The notes below the pieces were generated by a model, which worked only from the letters and a program-made list of their open reading frames with translations, was not told the origin of the DNA and searched no databases. Made by a program: the position numbers and the translations under genes. 64,000 nt of DNA from Bacillota bacterium (GTDB lineage Bacteria > Armatimonadota > HRBIN16). The stretch is taken from the NCBI GenBank assembly GCA_023511455.1, contig JAIMBJ010000007.1:1-64000 (forward strand), read 5' to 3'. Positions 55,398 to 64,000 of this stretch are shown here, piece by piece; within the stretch, counting starts at the first letter, position 1, and each line of letters opens with the position of its first letter.

Positions 55398-55511
55398 ACG
55401 GGTATTATGCGCATGAAGGAAGGCGTTGTCAACCAGCGCTGTTCGCAGGGCAGAACGAATCACAAAAAGGTCAGGAGGAGTACCCTCCTGACCAGCCGCA
55501 TGACATGACCG

Positions 55512-56273
55512 CTATAGTGTCGAGCAGTTGGCAGGGTCTTCGTATGCGTAGTTGGGAGGATTGCCCGGATAGAAGTTCTCTGGCTTCAGCCCGGGTTGTC
55601 GGATCCACTTGGCGTGTCCGTCTGCGAACACGAAGTTCGCGCCGTTCGCGTGGCGCCAGTGGATGGCAAAACCTGACTGCCCGCGCGAAGCCGCATACGG
55701 ATGGAAGGCATCGTATCTCTGCTGACAGCGCACCGACGCCCAGTCAGGGAACCCACCGCCGATGTCGTTGTGGTGCCAGGGGTTCATGGTCGATGCTGCG
55801 CGAATCAGACTGCCGTTACCGTTCCAGTCGTTCACGCCGGTCTCGCCGATGATAATCGCGTCAGCCACACGCTCATAGGCGGCGAGCGATACACCCCATC
55901 CCACATGCCAGTTGCCCGCGTAAGCGGGACCTGCTGCACCGTTGTCGGTGCGAGTCATGTCTGTCGGATTGACACGAGGTGCGCTGGGGCACAAAAACAC
56001 CCCGTTGTTTTTCACGTATGGGTAGATGCGCTGCACCCAATGGATGGCACTACCGTCCGGCTGTGGAAACCACCATAGCAAAATCGTGGTCTCATCATAA
56101 TCCTGGGCATACATCGCCATGGCGGTAGCGAGCTGCTTCATGTTCGACAGGCAGGCAGTCTGCCGGGCTTTGTCCCGTGCTTGGGCAAACACGGGGAAAA
56201 GAATTGCCGCGAGAATCGCGATAATCGCGATGACCACGAGCAATTCGATCAGGGTAAAGCCGCGTCTGGACAC
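55512..56273 (-). CDS. DUF1559-type pseudopilin
   Basis: A 253-residue pseudopilin with [36 protein letters not shown] at the N-terminus and a globular domain ending in [16 protein letters not shown], the exact His-X9-Asp-Gly pattern. GTG 56273 follows GGAGGT by 7 bases. It lies about 100 bases downstream of the lacI-type gene on the same strand. A LacI-like half site lies at 56293-56310 in its leader. Confidence 0.88.
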   Translation of the reverse strand: MSRRGFTLIELLVVIAIIAILAAILFPVFAQARDKARQTACLSNMKQLATAMAMYAQDYDETTILLWWFPQPDGSAIHWVQRIYPYVKNNGVFLCPSAPRVNPTDMTRTDNGAAGPAYAGNWHVGWGVSLAAYERVADAIIIGETGVNDWNGNGSLIRAASTMNPWHHNDIGGGFPDWASVRCQQRYDAFHPYAASRGQSGFAIHWRHANGANFVFADGHAKWIRQPGLKPENFYPGNPPNYAYEDPANCSTL

Positions 56274-56292
56274 AGTTGAAACCTCCTTCTGT

Positions 56293-56310
56293 TGCGTAAT
56301 CGTTGTCGCA
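56293..56310. promoter_or_regulatory. LacI-type operator-like site before the pseudopilin gene
   Basis: The TGCGTAATCG half site is the same as in the operator at 58455-58470, with outer arms TGCG/CGCA symmetric about a central CG. The right half is imperfect. Confidence 0.35.
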
Positions 56311-56376
56311 TATTTATCATAACATACTCCACTTCCTGTTGTCAAGCGGTGCCGCGTGTTATGAACAACGACGCTG

Positions 56377-57432
56377 TTACGCCTCGTTTGTCGGGTGCTG
56401 GGCTCCACACGATTGCCGGACCACCAGATGTGGAGCCAGAAGAGTCTGTTGTTGCGGCGTCGCCCTGCCTTTGTGTATCCTTTCCAGCAAGAGGGACGCA
56501 GCCTGCTGACCTATCTCCCGCATCGGCTGTGCTACCGTAGTGAGCGGGGGCAGGAAGAATTTGCTGGTGTCCTGATTGTCGAAGCCGACTACGGAAACAT
56601 CATCCGGCACGCGGATACCGTGTGTTTGCAGGGCACGGATGGCGCCATAAGCCACATCGTCGTTCACCGCGAAAACGCCATCCATTGTCCCGCCCTGATC
56701 CAGATAGTGGCTGACCGCATTGTAGGCGTACTCCTCTTCCGGCAAGATGTCGGGCAAGCCAGGACCAAGTTCGATAGTCTGACAGATATCGCACTCGGCA
56801 AGGGCGCGCTGGTAACCTGCAAAACGCCCGACGACCGAAGTCGCACGCCGCTCCCGTGACCCGTTCGATACAAACACAATCTGTCGCCTGCCCAGTTGCA
56901 GTAGATGTCGGGTTGCCAGATAGCCGCCCAGTTCATTGTTGGTCGCTACAAAATCAATCGGCAAACCGGGAATGTAGCGGTCTATCAGCACCACAGGCAC
57001 CTGTAATACCAGCAGTTCCTCGTAGAAATCTCTGTTCTCTTCGGGGTCTGCGGGGGCTACAATCAATCCGTCCACCCGCTTGTCCAGCAGCATCTGAATG
57101 ATTTCTCGTTCCCTCTCGGGGTAGCCGTAGGAGCAGGCGAGCAGTACGCCATACTGGTTTGCCTGCGCTACGCCGTCCACGCCTTCCAGAATGTGCGAGT
57201 AGAACCAGCCGGTGAGACCGATGACGACCAGACCGACGGTCGAGGTTTTCTGTATCCGCAGGCTTCTGGCGACCAGGTTTGGGCGATAACCGAGCTCCTG
57301 AGCGACACGAAGAATGTGCTCACGGGTTTCGGGGTGTATCCTGCCCTTATTGTGCAGGGCGCGGTAGACGGTCGTTTTAGACACCCCCACTTCCCGGGCA
57401 ATCATATCCATATCGGCACGAAGTCTTTTCAT
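56377..57432 (-). CDS. LacI-family transcriptional regulator
   Basis: A 351-residue repressor-type protein. The helix-turn-helix and hinge lie at residues 7-60 ([44 protein letters not shown]). The periplasmic-binding-protein-like sensor domain follows from residue 65 ([21 protein letters not shown]) to 340 with [12 protein letters not shown]. Such proteins bind a palindrome with central CG and respond to sugars. It is flanked by pseudopilin genes whose leaders carry matching half sites, so they are likely targets; the glycosidase cluster operator at 30458 may be another. Confidence 0.92.
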   Translation of the reverse strand: MKRLRADMDMIAREVGVSKTTVYRALHNKGRIHPETREHILRVAQELGYRPNLVARSLRIQKTSTVGLVVIGLTGWFYSHILEGVDGVAQANQYGVLLACSYGYPEREREIIQMLLDKRVDGLIVAPADPEENRDFYEELLVLQVPVVLIDRYIPGLPIDFVATNNELGGYLATRHLLQLGRRQIVFVSNGSRERRATSVVGRFAGYQRALAECDICQTIELGPGLPDILPEEEYAYNAVSHYLDQGGTMDGVFAVNDDVAYGAIRALQTHGIRVPDDVSVVGFDNQDTSKFFLPPLTTVAQPMREIGQQAASLLLERIHKGRATPQQQTLLAPHLVVRQSCGAQHPTNEA

Positions 57433-57449
57433 GCGCAGTCCTCACGATT

Positions 57450-57483
57450 CTGATGTCCGAACCCATGCGGGTTCGGACATCAG
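57450..57483 (-). terminator. Perfect 15-base hairpin
   Basis: Stem 57450-57464 with 57469-57483 and loop ATGC. It lies 2 bases after the stop of the small membrane protein and 17 bases before the lacI-type start, so it can end one transcript or shape the leader of the next. No U-tract. Confidence 0.6.
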
Positions 57484-57485
57484 AG

Positions 57486-57695
57486 TTATCTCGGCATATT
57501 TCTCTGCTGTTGCTCCCACTGCTCTTTGGAGCGTTTAATCGCCTCCAGCACTTCGGGTGGCGGCTGTTGCATCCCCGGTGGCGGAGGGTTTTTGGGACGG
57601 GTAGACCACCAGCCCAGCACGACCACCACGAGCAGCACCAGCCCGATGATCACCACCGCCGTCAGCGGGCTGATTTCACGCTTCAAGGGTGACAT
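57486..57695 (-). CDS. Small Pro-rich single-pass membrane protein
   Basis: A 69-residue protein with one helix (SPLTAVVIIGLVLLVVVVLGWW) and a proline-rich exposed part (RPKNPPPPGMQQPPPEVLEAI) ending in charged helix residues. It is not recognised by sequence. ATG 57695 has AGGAGAAGAGGTG upstream. It lies 12 bases after a pseudopilin gene, and probably shares its transcript and pathway. Confidence 0.6.
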   Translation of the reverse strand: MSPLKREISPLTAVVIIGLVLLVVVVLGWWSTRPKNPPPPGMQQPPPEVLEAIKRSKEQWEQQQRNMPR

Positions 57696-57707
57696 CACCT
57701 CTTCTCC

Positions 57708-58427
57708 TTATAGTGGTGCGGCGCGCTCGAAGTAGTCCAGCCTGTCGCCGTTCTGGAACTTGGCATGCCCGTCGGCGTAAGCCGCGTTCTTGCGCGACAT
57801 TCCTGCTGTGCGGCCCGTCATGTGATAGTATACCAAATCTCCGATGGTGGGTTTCTCGGCGGGGTTGGTCACCGACGCCAGCGAGCGGCTGTCGCCCGAG
57901 TGATAGCCGGAGCAGCTATCCCAGTTGGTAATCACGTAAATAGACAGTCCGTTGTCGCAACGCCGGGTACCGTTATCACACAGTGCAGGCATCCAGCAGA
58001 ACATCGCGGCAGGCTTGGCGTAATACTCGTAGCTGGTTTTGCCCGTCCAGTCGGGGCTCCACATATTGGGCACATTGATGCCCCACCAGGTCAGCGGCGC
58101 GCCGTTGTCGCTTGGGCAGGCGAAAATGCCCATATTCTTCACGTAGGGGCGCAGACGGAAGACGATGCCTCCCGGGAAGGTAGCGGGATTATCATGCTCG
58201 GCCTGCCACTCCCACCACTCCCAGCTGCCCGCATTCGGGAACTTCTCGTCGTAGTCCTGCGCATACATGACAATCGCGAGCCCCAGCTGCTTGAGATTGG
58301 ATAAACACGAGGTCTGACGTGCTTTCTCCCGTGCCTGTGCGAACACAGGGAACAGGATGGCTGCCAGTATCGCGATAATCGCGATAACCACCAGCAGCTC
58401 GATGAGCGTGAATGCGCGTCGTTTCAT
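57708..58427 (-). CDS. DUF1559-type pseudopilin
   Basis: A 239-residue pseudopilin. [39 protein letters not shown] is nearly identical to the other two copies. The C-terminal part ends with [10 protein letters not shown]; the upstream His of the His-X9-Asp-Gly pattern is displaced. Start 58427 follows GGAGGGTG. A LacI-type operator lies 28 bases upstream. Confidence 0.88.
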   Translation of the reverse strand: MKRRAFTLIELLVVIAIIAILAAILFPVFAQAREKARQTSCLSNLKQLGLAIVMYAQDYDEKFPNAGSWEWWEWQAEHDNPATFPGGIVFRLRPYVKNMGIFACPSDNGAPLTWWGINVPNMWSPDWTGKTSYEYYAKPAAMFCWMPALCDNGTRRCDNGLSIYVITNWDSCSGYHSGDSRSLASVTNPAEKPTIGDLVYYHMTGRTAGMSRKNAAYADGHAKFQNGDRLDYFERAAPL

Positions 58428-58454
58428 TGTGCTTACACCCTCCTTGAAATTTTC

Positions 58455-58470
58455 GCGTAATCGGTTACGC
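58455..58470. promoter_or_regulatory. LacI-type operator, central CG palindrome
   Basis: GCGTAATCGGTTACGC: seven of eight pairs match around a central CG, a form close to PurR/LacI-family operators. It lies in the leader of the pseudopilin gene and upstream of the divergent trpS promoter. Confidence 0.55.
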
Positions 58471-58563
58471 AACAATATCTTAACAGAGGTGTTTCCTTGA
58501 TGTCAAGAGATTTCGCAACATTTTTCCACAAATTCCCTCAAAAAACCGCTTTCTTACCTGCCC

Positions 58564-58592
58564 TTGCATACCCCGTGTCATTCCGTTATAAT
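58564..58592 (+). promoter_or_regulatory. Promoter of the trpS operon
   Basis: TTGCAT (58564-58569), 17-base spacer, TATAAT (58587-58592), then GGGAGG (58615-58620) and the start codon. It overlaps an upstream extension of the frame, which argues for the downstream start. Confidence 0.7.
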
Positions 58593-58631
58593 GCGTGTGA
58601 TGAACCTGTTTCTCGGGAGGTAGCACGCTTG

Positions 58632-59612
58632 ATGTCCAAACCCCGCCTTCTCAGCGGAATGCAGCCGACTGGCGTTTTGCATCTGGGCAATCTGGAGGGC
58701 GCGCTGCGCAACTGGGTGCAGCTGCAGCACCAGTATGATTCCTATTTCTGCATTGTAGACTGGCACGCGCTGACAACACTCGCCGAGCGCACCGAAGAGA
58801 TACCGCACAACGTGCGCGAAGTGGCGATCGACTATATCGCTGCGGGGCTGGACCCCGAAAAGTGCGCCATCTTCGTACAGTCTCACATCAAAGAGCACGC
58901 CGAACTGCACCTACTCTTCTCGATGATTACCCCGCTGGGCTGGCTGGAACGGGTCCCTACCTACAAGGAGAAGCGCGAGAACCTGCAGCTGGAGTCTGTC
59001 TCCTATGGCTTGCTGGGCTACCCGGTGCTGCAGGCGGCGGACATCCTCATCTACAAGGCGCAAGTGGTGCCTGTGGGCGAAGACCAGCTGCCCCATCTGG
59101 AGCTGACGCGGGAAGTCGCCCGACGGTTTAACTATCTCTATGGCGAAGTATTTCCCGAACCTCAGGCGCTACTGACGCCAGCCGCGCGTGTGCCGGGGCT
59201 GGATGGGCGCAAAATGAGCAAGTCTTACGATAACGCCATCTACCTTTCTGACGATGCCCAGACCGTAACGCAAAAGGTAAGGCAGGCTTTTACCGATCCT
59301 CAGAAGATTCGCAAGAACGACCCCGGTCACCCCGAAGGGTGCGTGGTCTTCGCCCTGCACCAGATATACAGCAAGGAAGAGATACAGACCATCGAAAGCG
59401 AATGCCGCGCCGGACAACGCGGTTGTGTGGATTGCAAGATGCAGCTGGCGAGCAACCTGAATACCGCGCTGGACCCACTGCGTCACCGGAGACAGGAACT
59501 GCTGGCGAAAGCGGGCGAGCTGGAGCGCATCCTGAAGGAAGGAGCAGAGAAAGCACGTGCGGTTGCCAGCGAAACAATGAAAGAAGTACGCGCTGCCATG
59601 CATCTGGAGTGA
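58632..59612 (+). CDS. trpS: Tryptophanyl-tRNA synthetase
   Basis: A 326-residue class I synthetase that loads tRNA-Trp. LLSGMQPTGVLHLGNLEGAL carries the HIGH-type motif (HLGN); GRKMSKSYDNAI carries KMSKS; GYPVLQAADILIYKAQVVPVGEDQLPHLELTREVARRFN is the dimer/tryptophan region. ATG 58632 or the preceding TTG 58629 are both possible (GGGAGG gap 11 or 8). An open frame back to 58497 overlaps the promoter and is not coding. Confidence 0.95.
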   Translation: MSKPRLLSGMQPTGVLHLGNLEGALRNWVQLQHQYDSYFCIVDWHALTTLAERTEEIPHNVREVAIDYIAAGLDPEKCAIFVQSHIKEHAELHLLFSMITPLGWLERVPTYKEKRENLQLESVSYGLLGYPVLQAADILIYKAQVVPVGEDQLPHLELTREVARRFNYLYGEVFPEPQALLTPAARVPGLDGRKMSKSYDNAIYLSDDAQTVTQKVRQAFTDPQKIRKNDPGHPEGCVVFALHQIYSKEEIQTIESECRAGQRGCVDCKMQLASNLNTALDPLRHRRQELLAKAGELERILKEGAEKARAVASETMKEVRAAMHLE

Positions 59613-59615
59613 GCA

Positions 59616-60791
59616 ATGGAAGTTACTTTCCGAGCGATCCATCCCGATGAATTCGAGGCGTGCCTGGACGTTTGGGATGCCGCTTTCTCGGACACCCCGC
59701 GTGAGTATTTCCGCAAGTATTTCACGGGCGACCCCTGGTTCCATCCCGAATACACGCGTTGTGCCTTCGAGGGCAAGCGGATGGTCTCGGCGGTACAGAT
59801 TGTGCGGCGAGAGGTGCGCGTTGGGCAGGCGACGTTGACACTGGGTGGCATCGCTAACGTGGGCACGGTCCCTGCCTACCGTTCGAGGGGGTATTCCACC
59901 CAGCTGCTGCGCGATGCCATCACCGTGATGGAGAACGACGGCTTCGATTTTTCGATGCTCTTCACGGGCATTCACGGCTTCTATGCACGTTTGGGATGGG
60001 AGAATCTGCCCGTAAAAGTGATGCACGCCGAAATCCGCCCCGAGCTTCCTCTCCCCGAAGGCGGATACCGTGTCCGTCCGCTTGCCGACGCTGACCTCGA
60101 GGCGTTGTGCGCGTGCTATGAGCAGTGTAATGCGGGACGCAGCTTCACCGTAGTGCGTTCCCCTGCCTACCTACGCGGCTGGACAGGGTGGGAAGAACGC
60201 ACGCCGCCGGATGTCTACGTGGCAGAGGCTGCTGGCAAAGTGGTGGGATATATTGTTGCCCCGATAGGCGAAAGCCTCTCGGTCACGGAAGTGGGCTGGC
60301 TACCTGCATACAGTGAGTGTGTGTTCGCACTCATGCTGCACGTCACGCGGCTGGCTGCGGAATGCCAGGTGACCCAGGCGCGTCTGCATATTCCCCGAGA
60401 TCCTGCATTGATGGGCGTTGTACGCAACCTGTTCCATCGTTTTACGTGGCACGAGTACCTGCCGATGGTGCGCGTGATACGTCTGCAGCCGCTGGTAAAC
60501 AAACTCTTACCCGAGTTATCCCGGCGCATACAGGCAGTGGGTGCTAAAGGTACGGTGCGGCTCCGCCTGCCTTCGGGCACAATAGGTTTGAGGGCGGCGG
60601 GCGATGAGGTGACGCGGGATGCAAATGCCCTGCCCGAAGTGGCAATAACGCAGGCGCAGTTTCTGGGTCTGGTTTTCGGGCTGGTCGGTGCGGAGGAACT
60701 TCCCGAACCTGTTCCCCCTCAGACGCGCGTCCTACTGAACGTGATGTTTCCCCGTCAGCCCGCGATATACTGGGCGTGGGACGGTTTCTAA
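59616..60791 (+). CDS. Eis-like GNAT N-acetyltransferase
   Basis: A 391-residue acetyltransferase of the Eis type: a first GNAT domain (residues 1-140, GGIANVGTVPAYRSRGYSTQLLRDAITVMENDGFDFSMLF with the acetyl-CoA loop), a second GNAT-like domain (about 150-285) and a C-terminal SCP2-like domain (about 290-391). Eis proteins acetylate lysines or aminoglycosides; the natural substrate is unknown. It follows trpS by 3 bases. Confidence 0.82.
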   Translation: MEVTFRAIHPDEFEACLDVWDAAFSDTPREYFRKYFTGDPWFHPEYTRCAFEGKRMVSAVQIVRREVRVGQATLTLGGIANVGTVPAYRSRGYSTQLLRDAITVMENDGFDFSMLFTGIHGFYARLGWENLPVKVMHAEIRPELPLPEGGYRVRPLADADLEALCACYEQCNAGRSFTVVRSPAYLRGWTGWEERTPPDVYVAEAAGKVVGYIVAPIGESLSVTEVGWLPAYSECVFALMLHVTRLAAECQVTQARLHIPRDPALMGVVRNLFHRFTWHEYLPMVRVIRLQPLVNKLLPELSRRIQAVGAKGTVRLRLPSGTIGLRAAGDEVTRDANALPEVAITQAQFLGLVFGLVGAEELPEPVPPQTRVLLNVMFPRQPAIYWAWDGF

Positions 60792-60812
60792 AAAGAGCTG
60801 AGGAGCAGTACC

Positions 60813-61859
60813 ATGGCAGAACAACACCACATGCATCGTGAAATACACGAACAACCCCAGGTGATTCGCACTGTGGCGGAGAAAAGTGTGCGCTCTGCAC
60901 AGGCATTGGCGCAGGCAATCCGCGACAGGGGCATCCAGTTTGCGATGATTAGCGCTCGAGGCACCTCGGACAACGCAGCACTTTACACCAAATACCGTCT
61001 GGAGATAGAAGCAGGCATCCCGGTCGCCTCGGCGGCACCCTCCATCTTCACGCTTTACAACGGGCAGCTCAACCTCTCTCGCGCGCTGGTCATCGGCATC
61101 AGCCAGTCCGGCAAGGCGCAGGACGTGGTGGAGGTGGTTTCCGCGGCTCGCGCCGCGGGGGCATTGACAGCGGCTATCACCAACGACCCCAGCTCCGAGC
61201 TGGCGCAGGTAGCTGAGCATGTATTGCTGTGTCATGCAGGCGAGGAACGCAGTGTCGCCGCTACCAAGACCTACACCGCCACACTGGCGAATATCGCCCT
61301 GCTGGTGGATGCTCTGGCGGGACGGTCGCGTATCGGTGAAGACATCGAAGATGCGGCACAGGGAATGGAGCAGGTGCTGGCGATGGAGGAAGAGATAGAA
61401 CTGCTCGCCGAGCGTTATCGCTATATGTCTGCCTGCATGGTGCTGGCACGCGGATACAACTTTTGCACTGCGCACGAAGCGGCATTGAAAATGATGGAGA
61501 CAGGCTACGTGATTGCACGCGCCTATTCTGCCGCCGACTTCATGCACGGACCCATCGCCGTGGTGGATACAGGATTCCCCTGCTTTGTATACGCCCCCAA
61601 CGGCAGCGCATACGCGACGATGCTCCAGCTGACGGCAAGACTGCGAGAGCGTGGCGCAGAGATTGTGGTGATTTCCTGTAACCCGGAGATACTGCGTTTA
61701 GCCACCCGCATGGTAGTGCTGCCTTGTGATATTGCCGAGCGTATCAGCCCTCTGGTTTACATCGTGGTGGGTCAGCTATTCGCGTTCCATCTCTCAGAAA
61801 CGCGCGGTTACGACCCGGACCGCCCGCGTGGGCTGAGCAAAATCACCATCACCCGTTAG
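60813..61859 (+). CDS. GlmS-like SIS-domain protein without glutaminase domain
   Basis: A 348-residue cytoplasmic protein with two SIS (sugar isomerase) domains. SARGTSDNAALYTKYRLEIEAG and IGISQSGKAQDVVEVVSAAR resemble the GlmS isomerase half, and the end DPDRPRGLSKITITR matches the GlmS tail. The N-terminal Cys-glutaminase domain is missing, so it likely interconverts or deaminates an amino sugar phosphate rather than making one from glutamine. It overlaps nothing and is followed 11 bases later by an M20 peptidase. Confidence 0.85.
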   Translation: MAEQHHMHREIHEQPQVIRTVAEKSVRSAQALAQAIRDRGIQFAMISARGTSDNAALYTKYRLEIEAGIPVASAAPSIFTLYNGQLNLSRALVIGISQSGKAQDVVEVVSAARAAGALTAAITNDPSSELAQVAEHVLLCHAGEERSVAATKTYTATLANIALLVDALAGRSRIGEDIEDAAQGMEQVLAMEEEIELLAERYRYMSACMVLARGYNFCTAHEAALKMMETGYVIARAYSAADFMHGPIAVVDTGFPCFVYAPNGSAYATMLQLTARLRERGAEIVVISCNPEILRLATRMVVLPCDIAERISPLVYIVVGQLFAFHLSETRGYDPDRPRGLSKITITR

Positions 61860-61870
61860 GAGGTAGCACA

Positions 61871-62992
61871 ATGGTCAACACCCAGCGGCTGGTGGACGAT
61901 TTCCTGGCACTATGTCGCATCAACAGCCCGCCCAAACAGGAATCGGAAATCATCGCGGCTGTAATACCCCGCTTGATTCGCCTGGGATTGGAAGTCAAAC
62001 AGGATGAGGCAGGCAAACAGATTGGCGGGAATGCGAACAACGTCATCGCCCGGCTGCCCGCAAACGTGCCCGGTGTGCCCCCCATCTTCTTCAGCGTGCA
62101 CTTCGATACGGTGGAGCCCAATCCGAACGTGCAGATAATCGTGGAAGACGACCTGATCCGCACCGACGGCTCCAGTATTCTTGGCGCGGACGACAAGGCG
62201 GGACTCGCCCCGCTGCTGGAGGCAATACAGTGTATCGTGGAAAACAACCTTCCGCACGGGGAAATCTGGTTGTTGCTCAGCGTGGCGGAAGAGATTGGTC
62301 TGCTGGGGGCGAAGCACCTGCCTCTGCAAGGGGTCAACGCCACGATGGGCTTCGTGCTGGATACGGGACCGCCTGTGGGTAAAGTGGTTGTGGGTGCCCC
62401 CACCCACGACCACCTGACGGTGCGCGTGATAGGACGTGCCGCCCATGCCGGAGCTGCTCCTGAACAGGGTATCAGCGCGATTGTGGCGGCGTCGCGCGCG
62501 ATTGCCCGCATGAAGCTGGGACGCATCGACGGGGAGACCACTGCCAACATCGGCTCGTTTCACGGCGGACAGGCGACTAACGTGGTGTGCCCGGAGGTGG
62601 AAATCCGCGCCGAGGCGCGCAGCCACAATAGCGAAAAGCTGGAAGCGCAGATAGCGCACATGATAGCCTGCTTCCGTGAGGAAGCGGAGGCAATGGGTGC
62701 GCAGGTGGAGGTAGAAACATCGCGTCACTATGAGGCATATCGCCTCCCCGAAGACGCTCCGGTCGTGCAGGTCGCCCGTGAGAGCGCGCTCGCATTAGGG
62801 CTTCCCTACGAGGCGAAACTGGCGGGCGGCGGCAGCGACGCCAATGTGTTTAACGCCAAAGGCATCCCTACCGTCGTGCTCAGCACGGGCATGGATAAGG
62901 TGCATACCCACGACGAGTGCTGTCGCATCTCCGACCTGGAGAAGACCGCCCTCTGGGTGCTGGAGATTGTGCGTCAGGTGGCACTCGGCTAA
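61871..62992 (+). CDS. M20-family metallopeptidase (PepT-like)
   Basis: A 373-residue zinc aminoacylase/peptidase. Zinc ligands are visible: His in SVHFDTVEP, Asp in LGADDKAGLAP, Glu-Glu in SVAEEIGLLG, and His in KVHTHDECC near the end. The lid domain is at about 180-290 (HDHLTVRVIGRAAHAGAAPEQG). PepT-like members cleave tripeptides or small amides. GAGGTAG precedes the ATG. It is in the trpS-Eis-SIS operon. Its end overlaps the convergent PhyH gene by 4 bases. Confidence 0.88.
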   Translation: MVNTQRLVDDFLALCRINSPPKQESEIIAAVIPRLIRLGLEVKQDEAGKQIGGNANNVIARLPANVPGVPPIFFSVHFDTVEPNPNVQIIVEDDLIRTDGSSILGADDKAGLAPLLEAIQCIVENNLPHGEIWLLLSVAEEIGLLGAKHLPLQGVNATMGFVLDTGPPVGKVVVGAPTHDHLTVRVIGRAAHAGAAPEQGISAIVAASRAIARMKLGRIDGETTANIGSFHGGQATNVVCPEVEIRAEARSHNSEKLEAQIAHMIACFREEAEAMGAQVEVETSRHYEAYRLPEDAPVVQVARESALALGLPYEAKLAGGGSDANVFNAKGIPTVVLSTGMDKVHTHDECCRISDLEKTALWVLEIVRQVALG

Positions 62993-63762
62993 AGCTCGGG
63001 TACCGGCGTGTAAATGTTTTTGCCGCCTGTTCGGTCTTTGCCCCGCAACAGGTAAATGCGATGCGTGCCAGGCGGGTCGTGATGTACCACATAAGCGGGC
63101 ATGTATCGCATGGTGTAGCCGCATCGTCGCTTGCTGGACGTGTTGGGGGCAGAGCCGTGCACGGTCCAGGCATCATGGGCACTGCACTCACCCTCTGCCA
63201 GCACCACATCCACGGCCTGGGAAGTGTCAACACCCTCCAGCTCTGAGGAAAACACATGTGTGGTCATATCCACCGGGCGATACGCATCTCTTCCGGGATG
63301 CGCCCACCGGTGCGAGCCGGGAATAACGCGCATACAGCCGTTTTCGGGGGTAGACTCGTCGACGGCTAACCATAAGGTGATGACCTCCATTGGGGAGAGC
63401 CGACTGCCCCAGTAGTCGCCGTCGGTATGCCAGGGTACAGCTTTACCATCCCCGCCGGGCTTCGCAATGACGTGGCTACTCCACAGAACGATATCGGGTC
63501 CGATGAAACACTCTACCACATCCAGCACGCGCGGATGCGCCAGATAACGAAACAGCCACGGGTCTTCAAAGTGTGGCACATCCAGCTCCTCCGGGCGTTT
63601 GCCGGGCGGCAGCGAAGCAATCATACCGTCGACATGGTCGCGCAGCGCGTCCAGCTCTTCCCGCGTGAAGAGGCGTCCCAGCTTCACGTAGCCGTGCTCC
63701 TGATAAAAACGCACCTGTTCGGGCGTCGCGCGAGAGATGACCTCCCATTCTTCAGGCACCAC
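62989..63762 (-). CDS. Phytanoyl-CoA dioxygenase (PhyH) family protein
   Basis: A 257-residue Fe(II)/2-oxoglutarate oxygenase. VPWHTDGDYWG gives the His and Asp ligands, AHDAWTVHGSAPNTS the distal His, followed by RRCGYTMRY for the 2-oxoglutarate Arg. QEHGYVKLGRLFTREELDALRDHVDG is the usual N-terminus. The substrate is unknown; relatives hydroxylate lipids, amino acids or natural products. GTG 63762 follows GGAGG by 8 bases; an earlier GTG at 63771 overlaps it. Gap 63763-63885 shows no clear promoter. Confidence 0.85.
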   Translation of the reverse strand: MVPEEWEVISRATPEQVRFYQEHGYVKLGRLFTREELDALRDHVDGMIASLPPGKRPEELDVPHFEDPWLFRYLAHPRVLDVVECFIGPDIVLWSSHVIAKPGGDGKAVPWHTDGDYWGSRLSPMEVITLWLAVDESTPENGCMRVIPGSHRWAHPGRDAYRPVDMTTHVFSSELEGVDTSQAVDVVLAEGECSAHDAWTVHGSAPNTSSKRRCGYTMRYMPAYVVHHDPPGTHRIYLLRGKDRTGGKNIYTPVPEL

Positions 63763-63885
63763 TGTCCCCACCTCCGTGATTATTTTGCATACCTAATCTA
63801 TTTGGTCGGGAACGTGTAACTATCCTGCTCACGGCAAACGGGGGATGGGCAAATCGGCGACGGCGACTTATCCCGCAATCCCGCC

Positions 63886-64000
63886 TTAGTCGCCAAGCAA
63901 GTCAGTCAGCTTCAGTTCCAGTCCCTCGAAAAGACGCGGGCGGAAGACGGCATCACCTTCCACATGGCTGCGCAAGACGTAGCCTTCGGGAGTCAGCTCG
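63886..64000 (-). CDS. 3' end of a Uma2-family (DUF820) gene, cut by the window edge
   Basis: The last 38 codons of a minus-strand gene read in frame to TAA (63886-63888): YVLRSHVEGDAVFRPRLFEGL then LKLTDLLGD. A C-terminus of this type, with VF-PRLFEGLEL, is usual in Uma2 proteins. The rest lies outside the window. Confidence 0.5.
   Translation of the reverse strand, partial: ELTPEGYVLRSHVEGDAVFRPRLFEGLELKLTDLLGD

Overview
The window looks like a G+C-rich (roughly 58-60% by eye) bacterial chromosome from a thermophilic or environmental lineage, most likely Armatimonadota or a close relative. This placement is an inference. It rests on the mix of DUF1559-type pseudopilins, Uma2-type nucleases, a dockerin-bearing secreted protease, large plant- or algal-glycan hydrolases, an LptF/LptG-type permease with a porin-like protein (a diderm envelope), and a CdaA/YbbR pair. 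No rRNA is present. One tRNA-Arg(CCG) and about 48 genes or gene remnants fill almost all of the sequence.

Layout. 1-2541: possible insertion-sequence end, then a two-gene CydA-like oxidase operon in which the first subunit carries a C-terminal cytochrome c domain. 2584-6243: secreted S8 protease ending in dockerin repeats. 6414-14800: housekeeping run ribBA-ribH-htrA-accB-hom-lptF/G-glnD, many genes overlapping by 4 bases. 14800-24490: defence island. It holds a PIN (VapC-like) toxin broken by an in-frame TAG, a DUF1156 adenine methylase also broken by an in-frame TAG, a DUF499 ATPase and a SNF2/DUF3883 helicase, i.e. a helicase-methylase-ATPase type anti-phage module whose methylase is interrupted. 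24541-36611: carbohydrate region (beta-helix protein, Uma2, GH-A clan lipoprotein, GH20-like protein, receiver-only response regulator, GH106-like rhamnosidase, lone ribose-type permease). 36620-38783: pspA, a small beta-barrel protein and a degenerate J-domain protein in one operon.

38976-53141: pseudopilin, MsbA-like exporter, hisI, birA, DegT aminotransferase, Gfo/Idh oxidoreductase, DUF3866, NUDIX, GT4, cdaR, cdaA, a coiled-coil nuclease-like protein, rdgB, rph and tRNA-Arg behind a consensus promoter. 53142-64000: SF1 helicase, two pseudopilins flanking a LacI regulator with matching operator-like sites, trpS, Eis-like acetyltransferase, GlmS-like SIS protein, M20 peptidase, phytanoyl-CoA dioxygenase-like protein, and the 3' end of another Uma2 gene.

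The most unusual signals are: (i) two in-frame amber codons within 2 kb, both probably at tryptophan positions, the second in a sharply lower-G+C patch inside a G+C-rich methylase gene, leaving the effector half of a defence system apparently intact; (ii) the CydA-like pair with fused cytochrome c; (iii) the pspA/beta-barrel/J-like operon with a J domain lacking HPD; (iv) LacI-type operators in front of pseudopilin genes. TAG is a normal terminator elsewhere in the window, so a general recoding of TAG is not supported.
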